From Gracilibacillus oryzae (lineage in GTDB: Bacteria > Bacillota > Bacilli > Bacillales > Amphibacillaceae): a stretch of DNA of 64,000 nt. The notes under the pieces were generated by a model that was not told where the DNA came from, did not search any database, and saw only the letters and a list, made by a program, of their open reading frames with translations. The stretch is taken from positions 92,619 through 156,618 of the forward strand of contig NZ_ML762424.1 of NCBI RefSeq assembly GCF_009498735.1. Reading direction: 5' to 3'. Numbering within the stretch: position 1 is the stretch's first letter; each line of letters starts with the position of its first letter. Made by a program: the position numbers and the translations under genes. Below, piece after piece: positions 28,767 through 38,519 of this stretch.

Positions 28767-29540
28767 TTATTTTTGCACGAAACTAACTTGCTTCGACAAT
28801 TTCTTTACATTCGTTAAACTTGTTTGAAGGCAATCAAACGGATCGCGTTCACAGACATCTTGCTCTACTGCATACCATTCAATGCCATTTGCTTCGCCCC
28901 ATTCGAGAATTGGTACAAAGTCAATTAGACCTTCCCCCACTTCCGCAAAAGTCTGACGCTCATCCTGTGTCATATCTTTTAAGTGAATGATTGGCATACG
29001 GTTGGGATATTGGGAGATAAATTCGACAGGGTCTTGCCCGCCTTTTTTCACCCAAAAAACATCTATCTCTGCAAGGATCTTGTTATCATGGAGAGGATTC
29101 AGCAAATAACTTAAAGCATCCTGTCCATCAATTTCGTTATCAAATTCGAATGCATGGTTATGATAACTAATTCGATAATCTGGTACTTGTTCGGCAACCT
29201 TGTTTAAAATATCTTTGACCTCACGATAGCCAGCTTCATTGCGCAATTCCTCTGAAAGAAATGGACAAATAATATCCTTTGTTCCATATAAATCTGCTTC
29301 CTTTACTACATTATCCAAATCCTCTTGCAAACGCTGTAATGAAATGTGCATCCCTGCAGCCTTTAACTGATTTTCCTGCAAAGCAAGTGCTACTTCATTT
29401 GGATCATAATCTTGTGGCAATGCGGAGATTTGCACACCTGCCCATCCCATCTCCTTCAATTTTTTGAATACCGGACGTATCCCCTCGTTTTTTAATTCCT
29501 CACGCACTGTATACAGCTGTGCAGCAAACTTGTTTTCCAT
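28767..29540 (-). CDS. Sugar phosphate isomerase/epimerase (xylose isomerase-like TIM barrel)
   Basis: The 257-residue protein has an AP-endonuclease-2-like barrel: AAQLYTVREELKNE at the start, YHNHAFEF in the middle, ILAEIDVFWVKKGGQDP and PIIHLKDM with metal-binding Glu, Asp and His, and EWYAVEQD near the end. Such proteins are isomerases, epimerases or 3-dehydro-sugar hydrolyases working with Gfo/Idh/MocA partners, and the partner gene is next. The start is ATG 29540 after AAAGGAGAGG. A perfect cre-like site lies about 90 bases upstream. Confidence 0.85.
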   Translation of the reverse strand: MENKFAAQLYTVREELKNEGIRPVFKKLKEMGWAGVQISALPQDYDPNEVALALQENQLKAAGMHISLQRLQEDLDNVVKEADLYGTKDIICPFLSEELRNEAGYREVKDILNKVAEQVPDYRISYHNHAFEFDNEIDGQDALSYLLNPLHDNKILAEIDVFWVKKGGQDPVEFISQYPNRMPIIHLKDMTQDERQTFAEVGEGLIDFVPILEWGEANGIEWYAVEQDVCERDPFDCLQTSLTNVKKLSKQVSFVQK

Positions 29541-29629
29541 TAACAACCTCTCCTTTACACAAAATAATTACTCAATAAAGAGCAACTTTATTTCTCTTCT
29601 CCTAATCCGTAATGTAATATCATACGAGA

Positions 29630-29643
29630 TGCAATCGTTTTCA
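29630..29643. promoter_or_regulatory. cre site upstream of the isomerase/dehydrogenase pair
   Basis: TGCAATCGTTTTCA matches every fixed position of the cre core TGNAANCGNNNNCA. It lies 90 bases before the start of the isomerase gene, suggesting CcpA control. Confidence 0.6.
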
Positions 29644-29766
29644 AAAAATAACCTTAATTTTACTTGAAACTAGTTACAGTATAGTTTGGTTTTGGAGAAA
29701 AATCAGTGCATGAAGTTATTTAAATTATCCTTAAAATTATCTGAGCGTGCTTTTCGTTTATCTCCT

Positions 29767-29794
29767 AAAAAAACCTAACTGTTCATCACAGTTA
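29767..29794 (-). terminator. Terminator of the AraC regulator gene
   Basis: On the minus strand TAACTG and CAGTTA pair around TGATGAA, followed by GG and seven T residues. The stem is short but the T tract is good. Confidence 0.6.
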
Positions 29795-29830
29795 TCCTCA
29801 TAAGTCACATTAATGATGACTAAGCAGTTC

Positions 29831-30685
29831 TTAATTATTGTCCAATCTACTATGACGATAGCGCTTCGCCGTAATCCCAACTTTTTCACGAAAAAAGCGA
29901 CTAAAGTGCGAAACGCTTTCAAAACCGCACTCATATGCGATATCTTTGAGTGGTTTATGTGGTTCCATTTCTAATAAATATTTCACTTGGTTCAGGCGGC
30001 ATCCCATCACATATTCCATTACAGTAAAACCTGTCATTTCTTTAAACACATGCGAAACATAAGATTTACTTAAGTTGAGTGCTTCTGCAATACCATTTAA
30101 TGATAACTTGTTTTTATAATTAACCTGAATATATTCTGCAATTTTCTCCGAGTGTACTAACTTATCAGTTTTACGGTCTGGAAGTTTAATAGAATCAAGC
30201 TGCCCGAGATGATGAACGCTGATTAATATCTGGATTAATAATATTTTCAGTTCTGATTCATTAACAGTATTATTCCGAATTGCTTCAATCTTCTTTTGAT
30301 AAAGCCGGTGAATTACATCCTCTAAGTATTTCGATTCATTGTTTTCTTTTGTACGGATTAAGCAATGATGAAGCCTTTCAAATACTTCTAATAAATACAT
30401 ACTGTCTATTTCTAAAAGGACACTCTTAATCCACTGCGGAGAAAAATGAATGACACTTCGAACATATTCTTTATTTGGGTTTATATTTGGTTTGTGAAGT
30501 GTCATTCCATCCATAAGCAGCAGGTCACCTGGTATTAAATCAAAAATCTGATTATGTATTAAATAACGACAGGATCCTGCATGAAAAAAATAAATTTCAT
30601 AATGGTCTGGATGCGAGTGATAATCATATTCTTCATTTTTGCTCGTTCGATATCCGACTCTCAACGGTTCGTCCAAACTCACCAT
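29831..30685 (-). CDS. AraC-family transcriptional regulator with cupin sensor
   Basis: The protein of about 284 residues has an N-terminal cupin-like sensor (YHSHPDHYEIYFFHAGSCRY, then FDLIPGDLLLMDG) and a C-terminal AraC HTH pair (SLNGIAEALNLSKSYVSHVF and CGFESVSHFSRFFREKVG). It is soluble and would bind a sugar directly, then DNA. It probably controls the isomerase/dehydrogenase pair encoded next. The start is uncertain: ATG 30685, GTG 30682 and TTG 30676 all lie near AAAGGAATGGTGAG; the longer frame to 30736 has no ribosome site. Confidence 0.85.
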   Translation of the reverse strand: MVSLDEPLRVGYRTSKNEEYDYHSHPDHYEIYFFHAGSCRYLIHNQIFDLIPGDLLLMDGMTLHKPNINPNKEYVRSVIHFSPQWIKSVLLEIDSMYLLEVFERLHHCLIRTKENNESKYLEDVIHRLYQKKIEAIRNNTVNESELKILLIQILISVHHLGQLDSIKLPDRKTDKLVHSEKIAEYIQVNYKNKLSLNGIAEALNLSKSYVSHVFKEMTGFTVMEYVMGCRLNQVKYLLEMEPHKPLKDIAYECGFESVSHFSRFFREKVGITAKRYRHSRLDNN

Positions 30686-31034
30686 TCCTTTCAAGTGATT
30701 TACTAATAGTATATCGAGATTGACAAGGAAAAGCATCGAATTATTGTAAATAATTCAACTTTTGAATCTATGTCTTCTCTTGATTATTGGATAAGTTAGC
30801 AAAAATCCAACATCTAATCTCAGTTAGAGACAATACCTATCAATCCTTATTTTCGACAATATCCATTTACTCTCAGATAATTTCAGGGAAACCCGGCTAT
30901 TGTCAGACAAATATGGACAAGGAGTGTAATTGCTATGATTTAAAAGGAGCCTTATGTAAAGTCTAAAAAAACAAAAAAAGAACGATCATTGCAGAATAAT
31001 GCCTGAAATGATCGTTCTTTTGGGATTATTTATT
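30686..31034. other. Intergenic region between the EAL gene and the AraC gene
   Basis: It contains the strong hairpin at 30979-31019 and AT-rich sequence likely to hold the AraC gene promoter. No open frame resembling a protein and no repeat was seen. Confidence 0.4.
30979..31019. terminator. Terminator of the EAL-like gene
   Basis: AGAACGATCATT and AATGATCGTTCT pair perfectly around a 17-base loop, with A runs on the left and T residues on the right, so it can work in both directions. Confidence 0.85.
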
Positions 31035-32252
31035 TCACCATAGTAAATACGGATTATCATCAATATACATTTGAGAGATATCCATGAATAAGAATAGATC
31101 CTGCTCCATTGGGTAGGAGAAAGTTCTGATCATTTCGCCTGTCTCAATATCACTATATAAATCAGATAAGATACCATTCTTCTCTTCATTCATTCTGATC
31201 ACATTTTCAATAAAATACGGACGCCAGCTCCAATTCTTGCCTTTTACCGCCTCATCTATCTGCCATTGCCCTTCCGTTAATTCGACATTGGCTGTTTTTT
31301 GGAAACCTTCCCCATCTGTTACATACATTCGAAAACAGATTGTTTGCAGCTCTTTTGCCATCATTTCAATACGTTCATCTAGTGTTTTATTTTTCTTAGA
31401 CTGTATTAATAGATCACGGAATTGATTATTTAAGGATGAGGTTAACTGATACCTTGATGTTAGATGGGATCTCTCAATAGAGATGAACTGTCCAATATCT
31501 TTCCTGAACTTCTCTTTCCATAATGTATTCTCAACAAAATGATTTTTAGCACCGCTGAAAAATTCGCCTTGATAATACCTGCCATTTTTTCTCCAGGCAT
31601 AATGAAACTGGTAATTGGAATCAATCCCGTCAAACAGCAGCTCTGCCCCAACTTTTCGCGCTAAGAGTGATAAGGAATAAATAACATTCTGATAATTATC
31701 CATAAACGATTGAGTTTGTAATGATGCTAAGTTAATTTTAATGATATCCGGTTCTAACATACTAATTCTGTCTAAATTATTCGAGCCCTTTAATGCAACA
31801 TTTATTGCAACTTTTACACCGAATGTTTTTAAATACTTAATAGAATTTGCCAGTGCGTTAATCTCATCAATCCGGTCCTGTTCCACAATTTCGATGACCA
31901 ATTGAGAAAGATTCAGCCCTTTTTCTTCATATGATAACATTTCCTGAATAAAGTCATTCTCGCCGGTGCTAGTTAAATAATCTTGATGAACGATTAAATA
32001 AATATAGGTTTGGACATCTTCTTTGATAAACTCATCTAATGCTTGTTTATGTAAATGACGATCCATTTCCACTTTAAAATCTTCTGGAACATTATCATCC
32101 CGGAAAAAATTTCTTAAACTCTTCATTCCGTTATCTGTTTCCATATAACCTAACACCTGATAGCCAGTAACTTCATGACTGTCCGCACTGAAAATAGCCT
32201 GATAAAGTGGCTTCGCTTTTTCTAGATCTAACATAATCTCTAATGGATCCAT
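31035..32252 (-). CDS. ykuI: YkuI-like protein with degenerate EAL domain
   Basis: The 405-residue protein aligns along its length with Bacillus YkuI: an EAL fold (about 15-250) followed by a PAS-like YkuI_C domain holding NWSWRPYFIENVIRM and LYSDIETGEMIRTFSYPM. Key metal ligands are replaced: the EAL motif reads YQVLG with Gln32, the D(D/N) pair is Asn151-Val152, and the KxD motif is KIN with Asn174. Glu121 of EIVE remains. It should therefore not hydrolyse c-di-GMP, though it may still bind it as a receptor. It is a single gene with its own terminator. Confidence 0.88.
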   Translation of the reverse strand: MDPLEIMLDLEKAKPLYQAIFSADSHEVTGYQVLGYMETDNGMKSLRNFFRDDNVPEDFKVEMDRHLHKQALDEFIKEDVQTYIYLIVHQDYLTSTGENDFIQEMLSYEEKGLNLSQLVIEIVEQDRIDEINALANSIKYLKTFGVKVAINVALKGSNNLDRISMLEPDIIKINLASLQTQSFMDNYQNVIYSLSLLARKVGAELLFDGIDSNYQFHYAWRKNGRYYQGEFFSGAKNHFVENTLWKEKFRKDIGQFISIERSHLTSRYQLTSSLNNQFRDLLIQSKKNKTLDERIEMMAKELQTICFRMYVTDGEGFQKTANVELTEGQWQIDEAVKGKNWSWRPYFIENVIRMNEEKNGILSDLYSDIETGEMIRTFSYPMEQDLFLFMDISQMYIDDNPYLLW

Positions 32253-32507
32253 TTATTTCACCTCACATATTAGCCCACTTATCTATTATTATATCGAAAA
32301 AGGCTATGAAAGCGAATAATTTTGACACATACAAGCATTCTACATTAAAAAGGGAGACTTTCATCAGCAGGGGTATTACCAGACGGTTGACGCTGTGATA
32401 ATATTACCTATCTGCTTTAGAATAAGGGAGAGCTTCTGTTTTACGGTACTCAGTTTTATTACAGCTCTATATCTGTAAATCCACTACTCAACAAAGTCTT
32501 TAGAAAA

Positions 32508-32532
32508 GCCTGAATTCCACTTGAATTCAGGC
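32508..32532 (-). terminator. Terminator of the glutamine synthetase gene
   Basis: GCCTGAATTC and GAATTCAGGC form a perfect 10-bp stem with a 5-base loop 16 bases past the stop. On the minus strand it is followed by TTTTCTAAA. The remaining bases of the 295-base gap (32253-32547) show nothing recognisable. Confidence 0.85.
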
Positions 32533-32547
32533 CTCATCATTTTTCTA

Positions 32548-33918
32548 TTAGAATTTCGCTTGGTATCTATCTAATTCCCATCCAGTTACAGCGATTCTAT
32601 AGCTGTTCCACTCATCTTGTTTTAACGAAACATATTCATTTAATGCATATTCCCCAAGAACTTTTGTGCCAATCTCGCCATTTTTCAATGCTTCAATTGA
32701 TTCACCTAATGTTGTTGGAAGGTTCTGAATGCCTCTTTCTTCACGTTCCACCTCAGACATACTGAAGATATCGTCAACTGTTTCACCAGGTACTTCCATC
32801 CCTTTTTCAATACCATCAATACCTGCAGAAGCAATTGCTGCAAAAGCGTAATACGGATTTGCTGATGGATCTGGACAGCGGATCTCCACACGTGTTCCAG
32901 CGCCGCGAGTTGCTGGAATACGAACTAATGCAGAACGGTTTGATGCAGACCATGCAATGTAACAAGGTGCTTCATATCCTGGAACAAGTCGCTTATAAGA
33001 GTTAACCAATGGATTTGTTAATGCAGCAAATGATGGAACATGTGTTAACAACCCTGCAATAAACTGGTATGCCGTTTCAGATAATTGACGTGAATCTGAC
33101 TCATCAAAGAATGCATTTTTGCCTGCCTCTTCATCATATAATGACATATTTACATGCATTCCATTTCCATTCTCACCGAAAATCGGTTTAGGCATGAATG
33201 TTGCACGAAGTCCAAATTGCTGAGCAACTGTTTTTACTACCCATTTAAAAGTTGTTGCATTATCTGCTGTTGTCAACGCATCACCAAACTTGAAGTTAAT
33301 TTCGTGCTGACCAACAGCTACTTCATGGTGAGAAGCTTCAATGGTAAAGCCCATTTTCTTCAATGTACGATAAATTTCCAGACGAACTCGCTCTCCTAAA
33401 TCATATGGAGCTGGTTCAAAATAACCGCCTCTGTCAGCTACTTGGCTTGTTGGTTCACCTTTTTCATCCGTTTCAAATAAGAAGAACTCTAATTCAGGAC
33501 CTACATTGATGGAGAATCCTTTTTCTTTAGCCTCATCTACTGTTTTTTTCAGGATATTACGCGGGTCCCCTTCAAATAAAGTCCCATCAGGATTTGTTAC
33601 ACTGCACAAGAATCTTGCTTCAGAATAGCCTTCTTCTTCCGTCCATGGTAATACAGCGAATGTATTTAAGTCTGGTAATAAGTACAGGTCAGATTTGTTA
33701 ATAGGAGTAAAACCTGTGATAGAAGATCCGTCAAACATTGTTTCACCTTTTACTACTTCATTTAGCTGCTCAACCGTTACTGTCACTTGTTTCAAAGATC
33801 CTTCTATATCTACAAATTGTAAATGCAATAAATCGACATTTTTTTGTTTGATTTCTTCTTTAATATTTTCCAATAAAGCTTTTGTGTCCACTGTTCTTTC
33901 AGGTGCTATAGTTGCCAT
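32548..33918 (-). CDS. glnA: Type I glutamine synthetase, atypical regulatory residue
   Basis: The 456-residue enzyme joins ammonia and glutamate using ATP. Conserved parts are MFDGSSITGF, GPELEFFLFE, the HHEVAVGQHEI metal site, KPIFGENGNGMH and NRSALVRIPATRG. Its size and lack of an adenylylation loop fit the GS-I-alpha group. Arg62 of Bacillus GlnA, central to feedback control and GlnR signalling, is replaced by Pro72 (TGFTPINKSD). The N-terminus is about 10 residues longer than usual. No glnR gene lies upstream, unlike the standard glnRA operon, so this may be a second GS. A perfect GlnR/TnrA box precedes it. Confidence 0.9.
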   Translation of the reverse strand: MATIAPERTVDTKALLENIKEEIKQKNVDLLHLQFVDIEGSLKQVTVTVEQLNEVVKGETMFDGSSITGFTPINKSDLYLLPDLNTFAVLPWTEEEGYSEARFLCSVTNPDGTLFEGDPRNILKKTVDEAKEKGFSINVGPELEFFLFETDEKGEPTSQVADRGGYFEPAPYDLGERVRLEIYRTLKKMGFTIEASHHEVAVGQHEINFKFGDALTTADNATTFKWVVKTVAQQFGLRATFMPKPIFGENGNGMHVNMSLYDEEAGKNAFFDESDSRQLSETAYQFIAGLLTHVPSFAALTNPLVNSYKRLVPGYEAPCYIAWSASNRSALVRIPATRGAGTRVEIRCPDPSANPYYAFAAIASAGIDGIEKGMEVPGETVDDIFSMSEVEREERGIQNLPTTLGESIEALKNGEIGTKVLGEYALNEYVSLKQDEWNSYRIAVTGWELDRYQAKF

Positions 33919-33940
33919 AAATCATTTCCCCTTTTTGTTG

Positions 33941-33957
33941 TGTTAATTTATTTAACA
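33941..33957. promoter_or_regulatory. GlnR/TnrA box upstream of glnA
   Basis: TGTTAATTTATTTAACA fits the consensus TGTNAN7TNACA exactly. It lies 23 bases before the start codon and overlaps a possible -10 region, a place that favours repression. TGTTATAAACA just upstream may be part of the same control region. Confidence 0.65.
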
Positions 33958-34154
33958 TCTATTGTTATAAACAATCCTACTATTTCCTTGTGAGTTCCGT
34001 CATGACTTTTGTAAGAAAATCTGACAAAGTTTTTTGATGACTTTTTAAAAGAAAAAGAAGTGTTGAGACATAAAAAAGTTAATCTAAAAACCGAACAATA
34101 AATACACAGGTTTGTCACTTACTAATGTACTAATATAGATAGTGCTAACACACC

Positions 34155-34272
34155 GCTGGGGAAAATACTCGCTTTCCATGGGCACTGCTTCAGCTAACTT
34201 GTTAAAGAAACCCACTTTAACAAGTGGATCTTCAGTCTCGCTGTCCCATTGGAGTCTCGCATTTTCCCCAGC
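34155..34272. repeat. 118-bp palindromic intergenic element
   Basis: The ends GCTGGGGAAAAT and ATTTTCCCCAGC are perfect inverted repeats. Inside, ACTTGTTAAAG (34197-34207) and CTTTAACAAGT (34215-34225) form an 11-bp stem, and flanking CTCGCTTTCC and GGAGTCTCGC recall the GAAAGCGAG-type motifs of small dispersed repeats widespread in Bacillaceae. No transposase is linked. The rest of the 596-base gap (33919-34514) holds the glnA control region and no gene. Confidence 0.7.
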
Positions 34273-34438
34273 TTTTATTGCTTTTCTAGACCAATAAGTG
34301 GAACGAATATCATCCTATGAAGAGAGCATCACTCAAGGTAAGTGTAGGTATGAAAATTATTACAATGAAAGTCTCTCATCCAAAAGCATGAACCTGATAT
34401 TAAGTAGAGGAGGATAAACTCTATATTCAGAAAGCAAA

Positions 34439-34468
34439 TAATCCGAACGATTCAAATCGTCCGGATTA
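34439..34468 (-). terminator. Terminator of the ydbC-like gene
   Basis: TAATCCGAACGATT and AATCGTCCGGATTA pair over 14 positions with one G-U-type change. It is 46 bases past the stop. Confidence 0.7.
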
Positions 34469-34514
34469 CGTTAGGATAAACCTGCTTATGCCCACTTTTC
34501 TTCTGGCAACCACA

Positions 34515-34730
34515 TTATTCCGCTCTGAAATATTTCTTTAATTCTTGCCATTCTTCTAAACTCAGCGTTACACCTTTGCCCATCTTATCATGTTCCGGTG
34601 ACCAATCTCTTATATCATATTTTGGTTCTCTGTCATTCCAGCTTACAAGATTGATCTCCTTTTGCCAGCCTTTGCCGGATTCAGAAAGGACGGCAACATG
34701 CTCAACAATCTCAAATTTGATTCCTGCCAC
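34515..34730 (-). CDS. ydbC: YdbC-like PC4-family single-stranded DNA-binding protein
   Basis: The 71-residue protein fits the bacterial YdbC/PC4 fold: four beta strands ending in WNDREPKYDIRDWSPEHDKMGKGVTLS, then a helix LEEWQELKKYF. PC4-like proteins bind single-stranded DNA as dimers and may act in replication or transcription. Length matches the family. It stands alone and is read on the minus strand with its own terminator. Confidence 0.85.
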   Translation of the reverse strand: MAGIKFEIVEHVAVLSESGKGWQKEINLVSWNDREPKYDIRDWSPEHDKMGKGVTLSLEEWQELKKYFRAE

Positions 34731-34835
34731 TTTATCACCTCAATTTTTCAGAAAAATTATGAAAAGCTTCCTATCATACTTGTCCACATTTATTTTACCT
34801 AATCAAGGAAGGAGATACAATGGAAGCTTCCTGTA

Positions 34836-36584
34836 TTAAGAGACATGATACTTCCTAAGCAGGTCACTTAATTCGTGATTTAGATTTGTTAAACTTTCTG
34901 CTGCTTTTGCAACATTCGTGATCGCATTAACTTGTTCATCAATAGACGAAGATATTTCTTCAACAGACGCAGCAGTTTCTTCTGACACGCTTGATACACT
35001 TTCAATACTTTCACTCATCATTTCTGTCTGATTCGTTATTTGAGCCATATTATTATTTAATGAACTAGTTGCAAGGGCAATCTTCTCAATCGCTTTTTGT
35101 AAATCGGCAAATTTTCCTTCTGTCTCTAATACGTCCATGTTAAGACTTTCGGTACTTTTCATATTCGCATTAACTGCTTCTACTGTTTTGTTTGTTTCCT
35201 TCACGACAGTAGAGATCACATCCTGCACCTGATGCGCGGCTTTCTTTGACTGTTCTGCCAGCTTTCTAATCTCATCAGCAACTACTGCGAACCCTTTGCC
35301 ATGTTCACCTGCTCTGGCTGCTTCTATACTTGCATTCAGTGCAAGTAAATTAGTTTCTTCTGCAATATGTTCAATTGTGTCCATTACAGTGGTAATTCGT
35401 TTTACTTTGTCACTTAATTGTTTCATATCACTTGATATTTCACTCGAAGCGTCAGCTGATTGCTTATTCGATACTTTGAGCTTGGAAACAATGGCCATTC
35501 CTTTATTGGATACTTGTTCTGTCTGTTGCATAACTGTTTCGACTCTTACAGTCTCTTCTTTCATTTGCTGAACTGTCTTCATTAATAATTCTACTCTTGA
35601 ATGGACATCTTCTAAGTCGTTCGCCTGCTCCTGTGCACCGCTGGAAATTTCCATCATTGCTGTACCTACTTCCTGACTGCTTGCCGAAGTTTGTTCAGAT
35701 ATGGCTGACAGATCTGTTGCAGAGTCTAACAGATGTTCACTTGATTGCTGAACACTTGTCACAAGACGCTTTAATTCTCCAGACATTCTATTAAAGGAAA
35801 CGGCTAATAAACCGATCTCGTCCTTTGATTCTGGAAGCTCAGTCTGGCTTATATTTCCTGAAGAAATTGTTGCAGCTGCTTCCGCGACATTCTTAAGTAA
35901 ATTAAGTTTACGTCTGATTAGCAAGTAAAAGATAATGGAACTTGCTACAATAATGGCTCCAGTTATTGCAACAATGACATATTTTAAATTGTGGAGTCCT
36001 TCATAAAATTCATCTTCAAAAACGGCAATCCCAACTGTCCAATCCCATGGTTCGAAATAACGCATATAGGCTGTTTTCTGACGGTAACTGCCATCTGGCT
36101 GCTCATCATTGTATCCAGCAAAGCGGTCTTCGGGATTTGTTTCCATACCTGCTTCCACTAAATTCGCCCTGTTGCTGCGATTAAGTTCATCGGCTGGTTC
36201 GCCGCCGATTTTGGATGGGTGCAGCTGTAATACTAATGATTGGTCATATGCTAGAACATACCCTTCATTTTTATAGACAAAATTTGTCTGCATATAATCA
36301 TATTCATTTTCACTATTTACCGGTCCGTTCAGAATTTCTCTTGCACGGTCTTTTGCTTGCTCTAAAGTCAGCGTCCCCTCTTCCACATCCTGGTTTAATA
36401 ACTCCAGAACTGTGAATGCCCCATCTGCAATTTTTCTTAATTCACTTTGTCCAGATTCCAGTAAATGGTTCTTAGCAACATTATAACTGACTGTTCCAAT
36501 TACAATACCAGTAATTAGCACAATTCCGATTATTAAGAGATTTAATTTAGCTGTAACACTGCTGCTTAATTTTATCTTTTTCAT
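34836..36584 (-). CDS. Methyl-accepting chemotaxis protein with single-Cache sensor
   Basis: The 582-residue receptor has a helix at about 12-32, a short extracellular sCache-type sensor (about 35-195) with [19 protein letters not shown] and [15 protein letters not shown], a second helix at about 203-225, HAMP, and a signalling domain with [20 protein letters not shown]. sCache receptors usually sense small organic acids or similar. The start is ATG 36584 with GGGGAGTG ahead; a more distal in-frame start at 36647 has no ribosome site. It is transcribed away from the symporter's stop, so it is probably a separate unit. Confidence 0.9.
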   Translation of the reverse strand: MKKIKLSSSVTAKLNLLIIGIVLITGIVIGTVSYNVAKNHLLESGQSELRKIADGAFTVLELLNQDVEEGTLTLEQAKDRAREILNGPVNSENEYDYMQTNFVYKNEGYVLAYDQSLVLQLHPSKIGGEPADELNRSNRANLVEAGMETNPEDRFAGYNDEQPDGSYRQKTAYMRYFEPWDWTVGIAVFEDEFYEGLHNLKYVIVAITGAIIVASSIIFYLLIRRKLNLLKNVAEAAATISSGNISQTELPESKDEIGLLAVSFNRMSGELKRLVTSVQQSSEHLLDSATDLSAISEQTSASSQEVGTAMMEISSGAQEQANDLEDVHSRVELLMKTVQQMKEETVRVETVMQQTEQVSNKGMAIVSKLKVSNKQSADASSEISSDMKQLSDKVKRITTVMDTIEHIAEETNLLALNASIEAARAGEHGKGFAVVADEIRKLAEQSKKAAHQVQDVISTVVKETNKTVEAVNANMKSTESLNMDVLETEGKFADLQKAIEKIALATSSLNNNMAQITNQTEMMSESIESVSSVSEETAASVEEISSSIDEQVNAITNVAKAAESLTNLNHELSDLLRKYHVS

Positions 36585-36670
36585 ACGACACTCCCCTTTT
36601 GTATATATATCGACAAAATCCTCAAGAAGTAAAGCCTTTTCACCCAACCATTTCGTGGAAAATAATAGAA

Positions 36671-36702
36671 AAAAATAGCTACCCTTTCACAGGTAACTAT
36701 TT
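36671..36702 (-). terminator. Terminator overlapping the symporter stop
   Basis: AAATAGCTACC pairs with GGTAACTATTT with one mismatch; the stop TAG lies in the right arm and a T run follows on the minus strand. Confidence 0.65.
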
Positions 36703-38166
36703 ATTGCTTTTTAATTTAGCTGTAACATATCCAATAAATTCTTCGGCCTTTTCTGCTGGCGGTTTTGTAACAGCACTAACTCCAATATATAAGATTGCTG
36801 ATAGCAGGAGACCCCATATCCCTGATTTTAATCCGAGTGGCGTTATGGTGAAAAATTCAAGAATAATAACTGCCAGACTACCAATCGACACACTGCTGAT
36901 TACCCCAGCAGCTGTTCCTTTTTTCCAAAAGAATGTACCGATAATTGCTGGCACAACAACAATCAGACCCGCTGATGAAGCTACAGACAGTACAGCAATC
37001 AAGTCAAGCTGTAACTGCGCAAATAAGAAGGCCAGAATAGCTATTATTGGAATCACAATTTTACCGACTTTAAGCTGCTTTTTATCGTCTGTCTGTTTTT
37101 TCATATTGCCATATACATCACGGGAGAAAAGGGAAGACAGTGTTAAAAGAATCGAATCGATTGTGGAAATTGCTGCAGCCATGATTCCTACCATCACAAT
37201 TGCACCTAATACTGGCGGCACTAAATCAGATGATAGTAACATGGGTGTAGCCAGGTCTGCATTCTCTAAATCGGGAAATAATATAGCTGCAGAGAATCCC
37301 CACACAACAGAAACAATCGTATAAATCAGCCCAAATATAAGAAAGCCCATCAGCATATGTCGCAAACTTTTTAATGAAGCTGGCATAAATAATCGTTGGC
37401 TGACTTGCGGATTGGAAATACTAAAGAAAAACCACGGAATCGTCAAGCCAAGAAATGTCCAGAAACTGAAATACCCATTCCCCGGAACGGTTAAATCCTC
37501 AGCATGATTTGTTTCAATTCTGTCAAAGAATCCTGTTATTCCTCCTAATCCGTTAATGATCAGAATAACAACAATGGTAGCAGTAATAATCATCACTAAT
37601 GCCTGTAAGGAGTCGGTCCATGCAACAGAGCGGATACCCGCAATATAAGAAAATACTAATGCTAACACTGTCGCAATAATTACACCGGTTGTATAGGAGA
37701 CCGCATTATTCGTCACACCTTGCAGTAAATAGCCTATTCCTGTTAATTGGACAGCACTGTAAGGAATAAGAAAAAGGCAGCTTGATATAGCAGTGACTAT
37801 TGCTACCCATTTATTTTGGTACCTGTCACCTAACATTTCTGATGGAGTGACATAGCCATATTTTTTCCCAACTAACCAGAACCTCGGCCCGAAAATTGCT
37901 ACTAAAGAAACACCCATAAAATAAATAATTTCAAAACCATATGCACCAATTCCGCCATTATAAGTAAGTCCGGCTAATCCTACTAACATAAAAGCACTGT
38001 ATGTTGTCGCACTGTAACTAAGTGCGGACACAAATCCGTTTAATTTTCGATCACCAAGGAAATAACCTGTCATACTGTCCTGCTTTCCGTTTCTTGACAA
38101 ATATGCAATTACTAAAGCAAAAGCTACGTAAATAATGATCATACTCCATACAAGCGTTGTACTCAT
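36697..38166 (-). CDS. Sodium:solute symporter (SSS family)
   Basis: The 489-residue protein has about 13 membrane helices. SSS marks are SALSYSATTYSAFMLVGLAG near helix 2 and GIMAAAISTIDSILLTLSSLFSRD near helix 8, which includes Na+-site serines and threonines. Members carry proline, pantothenate, acetate, sugars or urea; the substrate is not clear here. Its ATG overlaps the stop of the small protein gene upstream (ATGA), so the two are translated together. Confidence 0.9.
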   Translation of the reverse strand: MSTTLVWSMIIIYVAFALVIAYLSRNGKQDSMTGYFLGDRKLNGFVSALSYSATTYSAFMLVGLAGLTYNGGIGAYGFEIIYFMGVSLVAIFGPRFWLVGKKYGYVTPSEMLGDRYQNKWVAIVTAISSCLFLIPYSAVQLTGIGYLLQGVTNNAVSYTTGVIIATVLALVFSYIAGIRSVAWTDSLQALVMIITATIVVILIINGLGGITGFFDRIETNHAEDLTVPGNGYFSFWTFLGLTIPWFFFSISNPQVSQRLFMPASLKSLRHMLMGFLIFGLIYTIVSVVWGFSAAILFPDLENADLATPMLLSSDLVPPVLGAIVMVGIMAAAISTIDSILLTLSSLFSRDVYGNMKKQTDDKKQLKVGKIVIPIIAILAFLFAQLQLDLIAVLSVASSAGLIVVVPAIIGTFFWKKGTAAGVISSVSIGSLAVIILEFFTITPLGLKSGIWGLLLSAILYIGVSAVTKPPAEKAEEFIGYVTAKLKSNK

Positions 38167-38351
38167 TCCTCATCACTCCAATCTTTCGTCAACATATAGT
38201 TTGCCGCAATGATTAAAATGGCTAAAACTGTCCATAATAAGAAACTGCCGTACCATTTGGCAACATTGCTAAGAAGTGTGTAAGGAATAAGGTAACCTAG
38301 AAGTATTATTATTAAAATGGTCAAACCCCATATTTTCTCTTTTTTATTCAT
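38163..38351 (-). CDS. Small membrane partner of the sodium:solute symporter
   Basis: The 62-residue protein has two helices (ILIIILLGYLIPYTLL and FLLWTVLAILIIAANYML) and a short acidic tail. Small two-helix proteins (DUF997- or DUF3311-like) are often encoded directly before SSS transporters and are thought to assist them. The 4-base overlap with the symporter gene supports this. The start is ATG 38351, preceded by GGTGGGG; the longer frame to 38426 lacks a ribosome site. Confidence 0.7.
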   Translation of the reverse strand: MNKKEKIWGLTILIIILLGYLIPYTLLSNVAKWYGSFLLWTVLAILIIAANYMLTKDWSDEE

Positions 38352-38519
38352 TGTCCCCACCTGCCCATTTCTTTTTATCACTATCATTATACACTTTTCT
38401 ATACATCTGTAAAGACACCTGATCAAATTAGAAAAAATCCCATTGGCTTATACTTGGAAAAATAAAATTCCCCGTACATCGACCAAGACTTTTTCGCAGA
38501 AATCTTTTCCAATGTACAA

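Noticed and set aside
36599-37324. 241-residue open frame on the plus strand
   Set aside because: It is antisense to the sodium symporter, has no ribosome site and no protein-like motifs; it mirrors the hydrophobic codons of the real gene.
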